From Amoebidium appalachense (Eukaryota; Ichthyosporea), in assembly GCA_963693365.1 (NCBI GenBank), contig CAVNZM010000003.1, positions 6,448,001 to 6,512,000 of the forward strand: a stretch of 64,000 nucleotides of DNA, written 5' to 3'. Position 1 is the stretch's first letter, and the number at the start of each line of letters is the position of its first letter. The position numbers were made by a program, and so were the translations under genes. The notes under the pieces are model-generated. The model was not told the DNA's origin and did no database searches. It worked only from the letters and a program-made list of their open reading frames with translations. Of this stretch, positions 21,355 through 40,534 are shown in pieces.

Positions 21355-21962
21355 ACTCACACACACACACACATGCTCACACACACACATGCTCACACAC
21401 ACACACACACACACACGCTCACACACACACACACACACGCACACACACACACACATGCTCACACACACACACACACACGCTCACACACACACACACATGC
21501 TCACACACGCACACACACACGCACACACACACACACACACATGCTCACACACACACAAACACACGCTCACACACACACACACACGCTCACACACACACAA
21601 ACACACGCTCACACACATACACACACGCTCACACACACACAAACACACGCTCACTCACACTGTACACACGTACACACACAAACACACGTGCACGCACACA
21701 GCTCCAATCGCTGGACCCCACGCCATCAAGCAGCACGAGCGACAAACCGCAACTGGAAGTTCTTAAGGCAGAAAACGCACGCCTCACCGCCGAGAACCTC
21801 AAAATTAAGGAGGCCATGGTGGAGGCCAAAAAGCACGTCAACACCAGCATTTCGCAGCAGAGCGCATCGCGGCAGGCAGCAACCGCGGCTGCAAAGAACG
21901 ACATGTTGCCTTTGTTGGTGGCGGCGTTTGTGCTCGGTGTCTTGTTGGGGTGGTATTTCTAA
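16011..21962 (+). CDS. VAP: VAP: VAMP-associated protein, MSP-domain ER tether
   Basis: VAPs are tail-anchored ER proteins that bind FFAT motifs and form membrane contact sites. Four coding exons join in phase 0: 16011-16187, 18071-18229, 19458-19547 and 21702-21962 (TAA), giving 228 residues, close to the usual 240. Residues 1-125 form the MSP domain; the diagnostic [14 protein letters not shown] is at 45-58, and VKLRCKFQV closes the domain. In the FFAT pocket the human KFMVQ is KFLVQ here: the Lys is kept, the Met is Leu. A linker and a coiled coil (about 155-195) lead to a C-terminal membrane anchor ending [16 protein letters not shown]. The ATG is chosen because [16 protein letters not shown] aligns with the family N-terminus. 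A spliced leader is likely (acceptor at 15992-15993). Introns of 1.9, 1.2 and 2.2 kb are almost entirely repeats. Confidence 0.95.
16833..16925 (+). repeat. Poly-C-linked short repeat, diverged copy (VAP intron 1)
   Basis: Core CTTTGTTGTTCGTCGTATATTC is followed by TACTTCGTGCTGTGTAACAT, matching the family 3' half (TTGTTGTCCGTCATGAAT then TACTTCGTACTCTATAACAC). It is preceded by a C-run. Unlike most copies it is followed by unique DNA rather than directly by poly-C. Confidence 0.65.
17313..17410 (+). repeat. Poly-C-linked short repeat, intermediate copy (VAP intron 1)
   Basis: Begins GAGGATGGGCTTTGCT, like the long form (GAGGATGGGCTCTGCT), and ends TGTGCTTTGTACTCTGTAACG, like the short form, then runs into C-rich DNA. 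This copy links the two forms into one family. Confidence 0.7.
18193..18668 (+). repeat. Three decayed copies of the VAP exon 2 end and donor inside intron 2
   Basis: The exon end GGGACACTAAGGATGT...GTGCCTAAG plus donor GTATGTGTG (18195-18240) is followed by related blocks at about 18323-18370 (GGACACAAAGGATGTGTCAA, then GTGCCAAAAG), 18512-18556 (GGGACACCAAGGTTG, then GCCAAAAG and GTGTGTG) and 18621-18668 (GGGACACCAAGGTTGC, then AAAAG and TTTGTG). Each copy is followed by GT-rich and then poly-G sequence. They look like tandem duplications of an exon/intron boundary. Confidence 0.75.
19225..19330 (+). repeat. Poly-C-linked short repeat, diverged copy (VAP intron 2)
   Basis: Contains GTGGTTGCACTCCTCATTAT, GTTATTCGATATGATTGTGC and CTCCATAACACATCTCAAC directly before a C-run. 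A partial relative also lies at about 19035-19095. The rest of intron 2 is G-runs (18287-18310, 18478-18505, 18579-18618, 18788-18831), a C-run (19164-19207) and T-rich DNA before the acceptor at 19456-19457. Confidence 0.6.
20401..20547 (+). repeat. Poly-C-linked repeat, 147-bp form, copy 1
   Basis: Runs from CTTGGGCCCTCCCTGAGG to GTGTTCCGCATTCAAA, followed by AAC and a short C-run. It includes a small hairpin, GTAC-TTC-GTAC. Confidence 0.85.
20854..21000 (+). repeat. Poly-C-linked repeat, 147-bp form, copy 2
   Basis: Identical by eye to 20401-20547 and followed by a 25-base C-run. It belongs to the second unit of the 394-bp direct duplication. Confidence 0.85.
21033..21148 (+). repeat. Poly-C-linked short repeat, intermediate copy (VAP intron 3)
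   Basis: Begins ATGGGCTCTTATTATGT and contains GTGTGGTTTGCACTCCGCC, TGTTGTCCGTTATGACTGAG and CTCTATAACACATTCTAA, then poly-C. Downstream the intron is (CA)n with CTCACA variants (21261-21701), ending in the last VAP acceptor. Confidence 0.75.
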
Positions 21963-22904
21963 AGGGTTGGAGTGTGTGTGTGTGTGTGTGTTTGGGGGGG
22001 AGGGGGGGAGGGGGGGGGGGGGGGGGAGTGGGTGTGTGTTCCAGTTGAACGTAAATGTGAGGCTTTGGTGATGGTGCGGTGGTGTGAGGATTGAGGTTGG
22101 TTGGTGTGTTTGAAGCACAGGTGGCATGTTTAGGTGGCATGTTTGTCTTTATGCATATATACTGGATTAGAGGGGACACACGTTCGTCTTCCTGGCTCTT
22201 TCTGGCTCTTTCCTTTTATGGTTTTTGCTTTTTGGGTAAGGGGAATATAAGGCCAGTTTATGCTGAGATGAATACGACAGACACTGTGTGTGTGTGTCTG
22301 TGTGTGTCTGTGTCTCTGTCTGTGTCTGTGTTTAGCATAGTATCATTATTGCGTCTGTAAACATGGGTGAATTCAGTTAGAGGTAGTTAGCAGCTCCGTG
22401 CAGGCTACATGATTATTGGTGTGGGTGTTACCTAGTGTCTAGGACTAGCAGCCACATGGAAGGAATAAAGCTCTTCACGCAGCTACGCACATGTGCAGAG
22501 TCACACGTGTGGGAAAACTCTGCAGTCTTTTGCCTGCAGAGTCAATAATAATGGTGCATGTGTTTTTCCACCTTTTTAGCCTAGCTGGCAATCACGATGG
22601 GCTTTTCTGTGCATGGCATGAAAGGATCCCATGGCAATCGTCCGGCGCTATCTTAGCTAGGCTAGGGCAGAGCTTTCCGGTTCCTTTTGTCGTTCGAACG
22701 CAGAATGCCCGGCGATCTATCGGGAAGGCTTGTGATGACCTCTTGGACGCTCAGTGACACCGGTACCGACAACAAAGCACGACACGGTGCATGCCAATGG
22801 CTTGGTGTGCAAGTGCCGTGTCCTGTGCAGGTTCGAACAGGTGCGAGCCCGTCACGGCCGGCGGGTCCGACGCCAATGCATGATATATGCGGCCTTCGAA
22901 TATC
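21963..22904. other. VAP 3' UTR and intergenic DNA
   Basis: After the VAP stop come a (GT)n and a G-run (21972-22027), T-rich sequence, the AATAAA at 22464 and unique DNA of no recognised coding content to 22904. GTGACACCGGTACCG at about 22755 recurs at about 24652; no function is evident. Confidence 0.6.
22464..22469 (+). promoter_or_regulatory. Likely VAP poly(A) signal AATAAA
   Basis: AATAAA lies 502 bases after the VAP stop. A perfect 9-bp hairpin (ACTCTGCAG/CTGCAGAGT, 22517-22542) follows about 50 bases downstream. Confidence 0.55.
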
Positions 22905-24148
22905 CGAACCCCTAGACGCCTGCAAAGATTGTTAGATATGGTGTCAGAGTGGTGCAAGGCAAAATGTATGATCCTTAACATAGACAAATGTGGTGTTCTT
23001 GTACCTGATATAGCCAACAATTTACACCGTGGCACATTATCATCTAAACCTGTACCTATCGTTCCAGAATACAAATATCTTGGTGTTCCGGTCATTTCTG
23101 TTGGTGTTATGTTTTCCCATATGGTTGAAAAGAGGGTAGAGCTGGCTCGTAAGCGGTTAGCTTTCTTCTCGGCTAATATTTTGAAAGACACACTGTGATC
23201 ACCCCCTCCATCCTTCTATTAGACTTACATTTATTCGCCCTTTTGTCTTCCCGGCATGTGAATATGGTTTACCCCTTCTCGCCGCTTGGATCAAGAAAGA
23301 GAGAACTAGAGCGCTTAAACCCTTGGCCGATTTCCTTGAAGTAGAAGTTGCCTCCTTTCTATCTAACAACTGTTGTAAACCTGGGCCTGTAACGCTCTCG
23401 ATATAGGTCTGGTCCCAATAGCTGCTAGAGTATCCCATCTCGCGCTGAAATTCAATAAGCACATAAGCCGCTTAAAGAGTTATCTGCCCTCCCACCCTCT
23501 CTTCTCTATCCGACCTGTCCCCTCCCCACCTCTCCCCTCTTTCCTTCCCTCCCTCTCTCCTTCTTCCCCGGGTACAAATACAAATAAACCCCGTAAAAGT
23601 GTGCGTGTGACTTTGGACTGCCACTTACTTATTAGACATGTACATAATCACAAAATAATTGCACAATATAACAAATGGAAAAAGATACCACACGACACTA
23701 GACCCGATGAAAGCAGACACCTTGAAAGACTAAGCCTTATGTCTCGTTTTATATATAATGACTGCCTTAACCATATTGCCAAATATGGCACTCGCATTAC
23801 CTTCCTGTAGAACTGGTCTTTCTCTAGCTGATGGTATTATTAATCACTTACCACGCTTTTTACTGTACACGTGCTATACAGTGGAGATCTAATAAGTATA
23901 AGCTGGCATCGTTTACATGCCCAAACAACACACACACACACCAGTTCAAACGATCATGTATCGCCAAATGTAGTTTGATAGACCACATAATACCGCAGCA
24001 CACACACGACACATTCACAACAGACACCCAGAAAGATAGCCTACCTGAAAATCACAACATCCTTGATTCTATACTAAACACACGTAACTATGACCTGTTT
24101 ATTAGATGTATTGATTGGCTTGAGAGACACATTATAACAAAATTCTAG
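22905..24148 (+). mobile_element. 5'-truncated, frameshifted non-LTR retrotransposon (LINE) remnant
   Basis: The frame 22887-23198 encodes a reverse-transcriptase thumb-like stretch: LQRLLDMVSEWCKAKCMILN, then DKCGVLVP and EYKYLGVPV, the usual segment downstream of the catalytic FADD box, which is missing. After a frameshift near 23198, the next frame reads IRLTFIRPFVFPACEYGLPL, typical of the LINE C-terminal region, to a stop near 23405. Further broken frames (23601-23810, 23831-24148) carry Cys/His-containing sequence. The final frame stops at 24146-24148 and passes directly into (CA)n. It is a dead fragment; clade not determined. Confidence 0.75.
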
Positions 24149-25641
<1,493 letters not shown>

Positions 25642-25689
25642 CCAATCAGACATTCGTATCCACGGACAGCCAGCTAATTAGGTATAAAA
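25642..25689 (+). promoter_or_regulatory. Likely UAP1 promoter: CCAAT box and TATA box
   Basis: CCAAT at 25642-25646 lies about 40 bases before TATAAAA at 25683-25689, a classical spacing. The start codon is about 600 bases downstream, and the acceptor TCCTCAG just before the ATG exon implies a spliced 5' leader. Confidence 0.5.
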
Positions 25690-26299
25690 AGTTTTTACTG
25701 GGTAATTTCGTTTCAGTTTTCAATCCATGCACTTCTACGCGTGTGTCTCCGCCCCAACTTTGCTTGATTTCGCATGCGTTGGGTCCATGTTCGCTTGGTT
25801 TTAACAAAACTTAAAGAGTATTAAGGCCAGAAGTAAAGAAAATAGCGAAACAATACACATTTCAGTCTGTTGCAACCCGGATAACTTCTAAACAGACATA
25901 CACGCTGGTAGGTGACCTGCACCCTGTGAAGTTTTTCGCCTTTTCCAATCGATCTCTCGTTTACCTTTTGCCCTTGTCAGGACGTAAAATCTCTTGGTGA
26001 AAAGTAAATGTATCTGGAGATTGGATTTGAACAGACATAATGCGGAATCCAGCAGGGATCCTCCTTTCATGCATTTTCATCAGCACGTGACTTCCCGTGG
26101 GCTGCTATAATGCTGCTTGGCTTTCTGTAGTTTTCTGGACCAGGGCAACCTGTGGCTAATAGCGAGTTGTGCTATATACCCAAGTTGCTTACTAACAGAC
26201 ATACAAGCCCATTCGTCAAAACATACAAGGTATACTCGTTCCTAAACTTAATGTTAGCCAAACGCTCGCACCTAACCCTGCTTTGCCTTTTCCTCAGAG

Positions 26300-31923
<5,624 letters not shown>

Positions 31924-31927
31924 AGGT

Positions 31928-31958
<31 letters not shown>

Positions 31959-33159
31959 GACGACGAATGGAGGTAAATGGAGACATGTGGATTTGTGAAT
32001 TCAGTCGGATGACTTTCGTGGTATGATATGCTAGGAATTGCGAATTGTGCGCTGTAAAAGTCTAGGAAAGAGCGAAATGAAAGTTAATATATGCAAGGTA
32101 TCGAGAATCATAGGGTGTGTTAGGGTACTATGGGCACATACACTGGGTGTGTGTGCGGGTGCATTTGAGAGATTGTATAGCACCTTTTAGGATTATGGCT
32201 GGGTGTGGGTCTGCCAGTAAAACGCATCACTGTGTGGTGATTACTCTATTGCTCTTCATAATAATACAATGGTTTCGGACCCCATACATATGCATGTGGT
32301 GGCCATGTATGTCCGGGCACACATATAGTGCAGACACACCTACGCCCAAAACTTCACGTGTCTGCTACAAGAATTGGCGCGTGAATCAATGTGGACCTGC
32401 ATGCCTTAAAAAAAAGAGGCGCATGCACACGCACACACACGCGCACAGGCACTACATAGCATGGTTCTTAAACAACCCCGAATATATGGGCCCACCAACC
32501 CTGGATTATAACTGCAGCTGCCGTGTGCTTGGTACGGTGTACGTCTACGCGATGCATACCAATACGTCCCCACACCTCACCACCCCAACCCATAACCCAC
32601 ATAAAAACTAATTGTGTGGAGCAGGCATGCACAGGAGGAAGGGATACTGTGGGATTCGAGAGGGGAGAGGGGAGGGGGGAAGGGGGGGATGCATTTCCAA
32701 CCGTCGGAGTCCGTGTAGTAAGACCGAGATACATGGTTGTGATGGATCCGAAGATTTTCATCCATACAATATGGCAAAAATTCTTTTCTCTTTAGTATCT
32801 AGCAATTTGTTTTCGACCATGTAGGAGCCCATAATAAAAAAGTTCATATGTTCGTTAATCAAAAAGACGCCCTTTGCATGGAATTTTCACAGTGACCGTT
32901 GTTTTACACCACCATGCCAAATAACAACAACAATAATTTTTATATTATAATCATGATAATAATAAAGCAAATAGAAATTAAGGACATCACGATCTCAAAA
33001 AACGCATTGACCAATAATTCGCACGTGATGATCATCAGACGAATTAGCCATATATAGAAATTTGAACGGGAAGTTTTGGCGCACAAAAAAAGCCGTTTTC
33101 TAATAAAAATATAAAACAAACCAAAAGGAAAAATATTTCTCAGTCATTGCAGACTGTCA

Positions 33160-33191
<32 letters not shown>

Positions 33192-34085
33192 GCACGGTCC
33201 CTCCCCCAGCTCACACACACCCCAACACATACTACTCCTGACCATCTCACCTTATGGTGACCCACTCAAAGCAAACCAAACACATACAGGCCCAGTATTT
33301 GCCTTGATTAAACGTCCATCTATTCACCTATTGCACACAGCCTCTCCCCAATGCGATATATGTGGTAAGCTGATGAAGTAAAGCTCTCAGTTGCGGTCGG
33401 CTTTCTGCTGTCACAGGAGACACCTGCTGGTCAAAACTGCAACATTTTTAACAGCCGATCAGTACTCGCACACATATACCTTATATGTGTCATCAGCCCA
33501 ATCAACCTGCGTTTCCCCCCCTCCCCCCCCCTCCCCCCCCCCCCCCCTCTCCCCCGGGACTCCCTCTAAACACAACAGATAATGTGATATACATGTACAT
33601 ACACACACCTGGTACACCATAACCACTATCAGCAGCAGCGACCACTAGCAGCCCCCCCCCCCCCCCCCCCCCCCCCCTGCTCGAAAAAACAAAAACAAAA
33701 AAAAATAAAATAATAATGAGAAAGAAAGGGAAAGGAAAGCAACGATCCACCCTCAATTTACGGGCCCGGATTATGCCATTGAAGGGGTTTGTTTTTTGTT
33801 TTTTTTGCGCCGGGGGGAGGGGGGGGGGGGGGGGAGGGGGGAAAGGTTGGAGTGAAGGGAGGGGGAGGGGGAGGGGGGAGGGGGTGCACGGGGGGGGGGG
33901 GGGGGTTGCGGGGGAAGGGGGGGGGGGGGGGGGGGGGGGAATGAATAGAGGGGCAAGCTTAAGAATGGGGGGCCTTTGTAACAGGACATGATGTGACACC
34001 GTGTATGGGTCGTGTGTTTTGACTTAGTAATTGATAAAGGTCAGGATTGGGTCTCACTCCACACTCCTTTCTTTCCTTTAATATT
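31924..34085. other. Convergent intergenic region between UAP1 and TFIIS-like gene
   Basis: A G-run follows the UAP1 stop (31931-31957). 32000-33160 is AT-rich unique DNA with no recognised gene; the 164-codon frame at 32117-32611 has no domain. C-runs occur at 33163-33190, 33518-33547 and 33653-33677, and G-rich DNA at 33811-33939. I saw no clear poly(A) signal for either gene. Confidence 0.65.
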
Positions 34086-34220
34086 TTAATTAATGGGAAG
34101 GAGGGGAAGGTATACCCTCCAGTGGCGGCCGCAGTTTTTGCATGCAGCAAGGATGGTCATTCCCTCATCCGCATTCTCAATCTGCACCTGTGTGTGTGCA
34201 TTTTTTTTTATTTTTTTATT

Positions 34221-34254
<34 letters not shown>

Positions 34255-35117
34255 TGTGTGTGTTCGTGTTAATGTGTGTGTATTTGTGTCACGGTGTGTG
34301 TGTGTTGGGGGAGGGGGGGAGGGGGACAAGCGGGTGGGTGTAATGGGGAGGGGGGTTGGGAAAAGGGCGGGTTACACGGATCACGGTGTGTTTGTAGTTG
34401 GGGAGTCACAACACGTGTGTGTGTGTGTGTGTGTGTATATGTCTGAATTGTTTCTTTTTTTTTTCTTTTTTTTGGGTGGGGGGAGGGGGGTGAGGTGGGG
34501 GGGAGAGGGAGGGGAGCACACGACATGTATGTTCCACGTGGGGAGGGTAGGGGGGTGTAAGCAGCATGACTGTGTGTGTGTGTGCATCTGCCTGTGCTTC
34601 TACGTGTGTGTGGTGTGTGTGTGTGTGCAGGTGTGTCTGTGTGTCTATACACGTGTCCATTGCAATATAAGAAGTGTAAGAGTCACATCAATGCCATTGG
34701 TTGTTTGCATTTATGAAGCTCCGTCATTATTGGGTTTTTTAGGGGACCATCAAATAACAACAACTGATTTGGGAGAAATCAGGAAACTCACTATGACATC
34801 AAGCATGTCTGCACGCTTTATTTTGCCAATGGGTGGGTTGGCGTGGGTGGGGATGCATGTGCGGGTGGGTGGGTCGAAAAATTTGAGGGGTGGGGGAGTG
34901 GTTGGGTGCGTGGTGGTGGTGTGTGCCTGTTTTGGGGCAGAAGAAGGGGGGGGGGGGGGGGGGGGGGGGAGGGGGGGGGGGGGGGTATATGAAAAAAAAA
35001 GATTGGTTAGCATGCAAAGAAAAAAAGATGTCTTGGCAAAAAGTCGGCCGGAGAACTCCCGAAAGTGATTTCATTACCAGACATCCAGTAGCCGTTAAGT
35101 GGGAGGGGGAGGGGTGG

Positions 35118-35153
<36 letters not shown>

Positions 35154-35256
35154 GGGGGGGGGGGAGTAAATGCCTGGGCATATTCTGTGTTTGTGGACTT
35201 GCAGGCCTCACACTCCATCACGCCAGAATGACGCACAAGACTCTCTCCAATCTGCG

Positions 35257-35324
<68 letters not shown>

Positions 35325-35426
35325 CGCGCGCGTGGGCGTGCAGGCGTGCGTGCGTACGTGTGCGCGTGCATGCGTGCGTGTGTGTGTTGAATATGTGTGC
35401 GTGCTTGCGTGCGTGTGTGCGTGCGT

Positions 35427-35467
<41 letters not shown>

Positions 35468-36595
35468 TGTGTGTGTGTGTACGTGTACGCGCGTGTAGTG
35501 CGCACACTCGTTCCCTGTGTGTGTGCGTGTTTGTGTGTGTGTGTGTTTGGAGGCAGGAAGAGGGGGAGGGGAGGGGGAAGATCGTGTGTGTGCATGGGGT
35601 CAGCTGATGCACAATGCCTTATGAAGAATGGGGCAGCCGGGGCGTGGAGGGGAGATCGGGGAAGGGGTGGGATACAGATGGGGGGGGGAGGTGGGGGGGG
35701 AGGGGGGAGGGGTCGAGGGGAACTCCATGTAGGGAAAGCAAACGTGCTATGTTGAAGTGGGCACTAAGTTGTAGATGAGCGCGAGAGTGGGGAGACCATA
35801 CCGTGTGGTGGGTGAGGGGTCGATGAAGCACAAAAACTACAAAATGAATAAAGCAACGCACATTTGTACATGCCCACATTCCAATTGTTGTATTTTGCTG
35901 GATATTTTGTAACCCCCTGAATTCGCATGTGTGTGGTGCCTTATCAACAGAAAAGCTCCCGTCGGTGCTTGCATTGGCTCGCACACACACACACATGCAC
36001 ACACGCGCGCACCTGCGGGCAACACACACACACACACCTGTGCATTGCGGACTGCCTCCCCATAAGCCCTCTCCTTCTCTGCCTTGATGTCAGGCCGTGC
36101 CATGTCCTAATAAGGCAAAAAAAGAGTCAACCCGATTAATGAAAATGTAATTCTGAGAGCCCATATTGCACCCACTCATTTCCAATCGCCAATAAGGCTG
36201 AAGCCCATAGATTCAGCTTGCAGTCTAATATAGACCCCTCCCTCCCGAAATTCCCCCCCCCCCCTCCCCACACAGGCGCATAATTCCGTAATCGTTACTC
36301 CATTGTTTTTTATTTTCTCTTATTCCCGCTCCCCCCAATCTCTCCTTCCCTCCCACCACCCTTGAAAATTCACCCATAATCTCTCCCACCAAGATAAAAC
36401 TGTAGGAGTAACCCTTATCTGATCTATTCTTACGGTGTTCTGTAGTAAATTTCCTATCGTTTCTTCTTCTTTTGGGGTGGGGTTGGGTTGGGGGGGGGAA
36501 AGGGGGGGGGGGGGGGGGGGGGGGGGGGCTGTTCGGAAGGTGCTCATGTAAAGGGGTAAGCGGGTGCAGGTGATTGTGTGTGGGTGGGTGGAGTT

Positions 36596-36661
<66 letters not shown>

Positions 36662-37686
36662 GGGGGGAGGGGGGGGGGGGGGGGGGAGGACAAGGGACGG
36701 AGAAAGGAGGGGTGGGATGTCGAGATGTAGTGGTGGTGGTGGCGGCGGCGGCGGCGGCGGGGAGGGGGGGGGGGGGGGGGAGGCGGAGAGGTGGGAGGCT
36801 GGGGGAAAGAGGGGGGGGGGGGGGGGGTTCGTAGACTCACATCGGGGTTCATTTGAGCAATTTCCTGGGGGGGTATCTGGCCGGTCAGCACTTGGTGACG
36901 TAGGTCGGCATTGCCCTCGGGCCCAAGATTGGCTCCACTGTGGGTGTTGAAAATTCGGTTAGGGGGGTCTATGTTCATGATTAAGGGTTCTTGAGGGAAG
37001 GGGTGTTGAGAGGCGTGGCTGAAATGTGAGTGAGGAGGGGGTGGGTGGGGTTGCCTCGAACGAATTTGGTAAGTAGGTGCAGACCGTGGGGAGAAGGGGA
37101 AGGGGGCGGGGGGAAGGGAGAGGGCCGCGGTGGGGGGGGGGGGGGGGGGAGGGGCGAGGGAGAGATAGAGAAAGACAGAGAGGGGACGGCGGAGGGTGGG
37201 GGGGTGGGGGGGGGGATTCCAAAAAAGATCTTAGTGTTGTGTTCAACAGAAGACAGACGGGGTTTGAGTGTAATCCAGATGGCCAGTTGGGACGGCAGGT
37301 GAGGAGGTGAGTAGGCGAGCGGGCAGGGGGCCGGGGGGGGGGGGAGGGGGAGGGGGGGAGGGAGGGGGCCGGGGGGGGGGGGGGGGGGGGGGGGGAGGAG
37401 GGGGAGGGGCGGTTACAGCCTCCGTATCTCCATCTTGTAGGCACGGTCAGTGTCGGGGTGTTTCTCAAAGACATCTGTGTTTGTGTGTGAGTAGGTGGGT
37501 TGGCATGTGTGTGTTTTGCTCGTGTGCACTGCACCCGTACGTATTTGTGTGTGTGTGTGTTATTGTGTGTGTGTGTGTGTGTGTATGTGTGTGTGTGTGT
37601 CTGCGCCCTCTTGCGTGTATTTGCTTTCTTGCACTAGTGTGTGCCTGCACACGTGTGTGCATGTTGATGTGTGTGTGTGTGACAAT

Positions 37687-37717
<31 letters not shown>

Positions 37718-38907
37718 ACTGTGTGTATGTCTGAGCTATTACATGTGTTGGTACAAATCTGGTGTATGTGTTCAAGTGCATAACGGTGGTTGGTACGGAA
37801 TCCATACGAGAGAAAAAGAGAGCTGGGAAAAGTAAACTACACACGCCCGTGCACTCACACACAGCCTACCTCGTGAGGAGACATTGCTAACTGAGGTCGG
37901 TTGGGAGGGAGAGGAGGGAGGATGGATGTGGCGGGGGGAGGGGGGAGAGGGGGAGCGAGGATGGATTGGGGGGAAGGGGGGGGGGGGGGGTTTGCTACTT
38001 TTCTCAATGGCGGCGGCTGTAGGCTGGGCAGCAGCAGTCTCTGGGGCTGTTAAAATTTCCAAAATATTATTAACTCATATTAGAAGATAGTCAATTCAAT
38101 TCATTATGTCGATGTCTTATTAAATGGTATATCTCTCTTGGCTATACTATTTACTATATTGGAAATGCCGTTGCTTGATTGGTGGATACCTCACAACCAC
38201 GTGACCACCAAGGGAACTTACCATATATGGTAACACTTTGTCCACATCCATACTAATGGATTCTTTTTTTTCTTGGTGGTGGGGAGGAAGGGAGGGCGAA
38301 GACAGGAATCGAGGGGGTCGGGGACGGGTGGGGTGGGGTGGGGAGTGAGTGAGCGGAGGGGAATGTGATGTTCCTCCCGTCACATGTAAAAGTTCCATTG
38401 CCTTATATGGGGTGTTCTATTGCCAGAAATGGAATGACTACTTGGCGCGCAGGTGTACTTCTCTCCTCCTCCTCCCTCCTCCCCCCCCCCCCCCCCCCTT
38501 GCCCTTAACTTCTACTCGATAGTCAGTGCCCTCTCCCTTTTCCTCCTCCCCCACCTCCCCACCTCCCCCTCCCGTCTTTCACCTCCCTCCTCCCCTTCTG
38601 AGCTCACTCACCCCCTCCCTCCCCCCTCCCCTTGCCCCCACCTATACATTGGGCGTTCTACCCCTTCATTCTATTTCAGACCCCCAACCCAACATAGCCA
38701 TGCCTTGATTAGGAAATTCTGAGACTAACGAGTCACCCCTTAAAGCACGCGCAGGCACCCACCAATTCCCCCTGCTGAGAGTGCGCCTTGCAGGAGGCCC
38801 ACTGACTTGGCCCGAATGGGCGCTGTGCCAAAAAAAGGATTAGCTACTAAAAACAAAGTAGTGACCAGAAGCTTTCTTTGCTTCCGTTTGCACATGTGCA
38901 AGTACTC

Positions 38908-38938
<31 letters not shown>

Positions 38939-39082
38939 AAAAAAAAAAAAAAACACCCACACCCACCCACACCCTCCTCCCTCCTTCCCTCCAAAAAAGA
39001 AAAAAGAAAAAAAAGAAACTTTGAAGAAAGAAGAAGAAACAAAGAAAAGGAAAGAAAGAATGGGAAAAGACACATCCACATG

Positions 39083-39120
<38 letters not shown>

Positions 39121-39484
39121 CACACACACGTACGCACGCGCGCACACACACACGTACACGAACACGTAAACAACACCCACACGGACACACGTGCAATCAC
39201 ATGCACACACACAACAGTACACCCACTCGGGGACGGACAATAAACCCACGCAACCCACACACGTACACCCACCCACATTTGCACACACCCACTCACACGT
39301 ACACCCACACAAACACCCTACCCCACCCCTACCACCCCCCCAACCCCCCACTCCCCTCTCCCCTCTCTCCACCCCCCCCCCCCTCCCCCCACCCACCCAC
39401 CCAAACACATCCACACACACACACCCTACACCCCGTGGACCCACCCAAACACATTCACACACACACACACACACACACAAACAC

Positions 39485-39529
<45 letters not shown>

Positions 39530-40192
39530 ACACCCACCCACAATGTCCCACACTCATCCACCCACACACACACACGCGCGCATACACCCACCCACCTTCC
39601 CCCAGCCCCATAACCGCCGTTTCAGCAAAGTCCCCCGCCAGGGCCCTGCACTGATCCATTAGGGGTTGGGGCAGGGGCAGGGCCGTAAGCCGATTAGCAG
39701 CAGCCAATAGCTGCAGGCGGTGGTCAGGCCGGATTGCTGTGCGGCCCATCAGACGCAGCTGGTGCATGCAGTTGGACGCAAACATCAGGTCCTGTATGGG
39801 GGGAGGGGGGGGGGGGGGGGGGGAGGAGGAGGAGGAGGGGGGGGGGGGGGGGGGTAGGATTAGTTGATATGGTTGGGGAAGTTTGCCTGCAATTTTTTTC
39901 TTTTTTTTTTTCTTTTTTTTTTTTTTGGGTTGGGGGGGGGGGGGGGGGGAGGAGGGGCGGAGGAGGGGTAGTAGGCTATCAGTAAGGGGAAAGAGTGTGG
40001 AGAAGGGTGGAGATGCTTTCAAAAGTAACTAGTGTCTGTAAGAGATAGGGGAGATATTCTTGTGTATAGTGAGCAATGGGGGAGATATATTGTCGGGAGT
40101 AACGGGGCAGTGCATTCAATATCATAGCGATAACCCCCCCCCCCCCCCCCCTCCCCCGGTCCCCAGGCCCATTCTTTCTTTCTTTGTTTGTT

Positions 40193-40239
<47 letters not shown>

Positions 40240-40487
40240 GTTGGTAACAAGTGGGGGAGAAGGGGGCGAGGGGGAAAAGGGGGGTCGCAGCGGCAGTTGT
40301 GTGGGGAAAAATGGAGAAACAGAAGACGATGGTTGAAATAACTTTGAGATGAGGTGGGAGAGAAACGGTGGGGAAGGGAAGAGAGGGAGGGAAACAGCAA
40401 CGGGGAAAATGAGGGAAGGATGGAAGGGCAGGTCGATCGGTTTAAGAGGTTTGAGAGGGTGCAAAGGCTTAAGACAAAGGGGCGAGC

Positions 40488-40534
<47 letters not shown>

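Noticed and set aside
22760-22860. tRNA gene (GGTTCGAAC looks like a B box)
   Set aside because: No acceptor stem, D arm or anticodon arm can be folded around it.
32117-32611. 164-codon frame downstream of UAP1
   Set aside because: No domain, no promoter, contains CA-repeat translation and lies in AT-rich convergent intergenic DNA.
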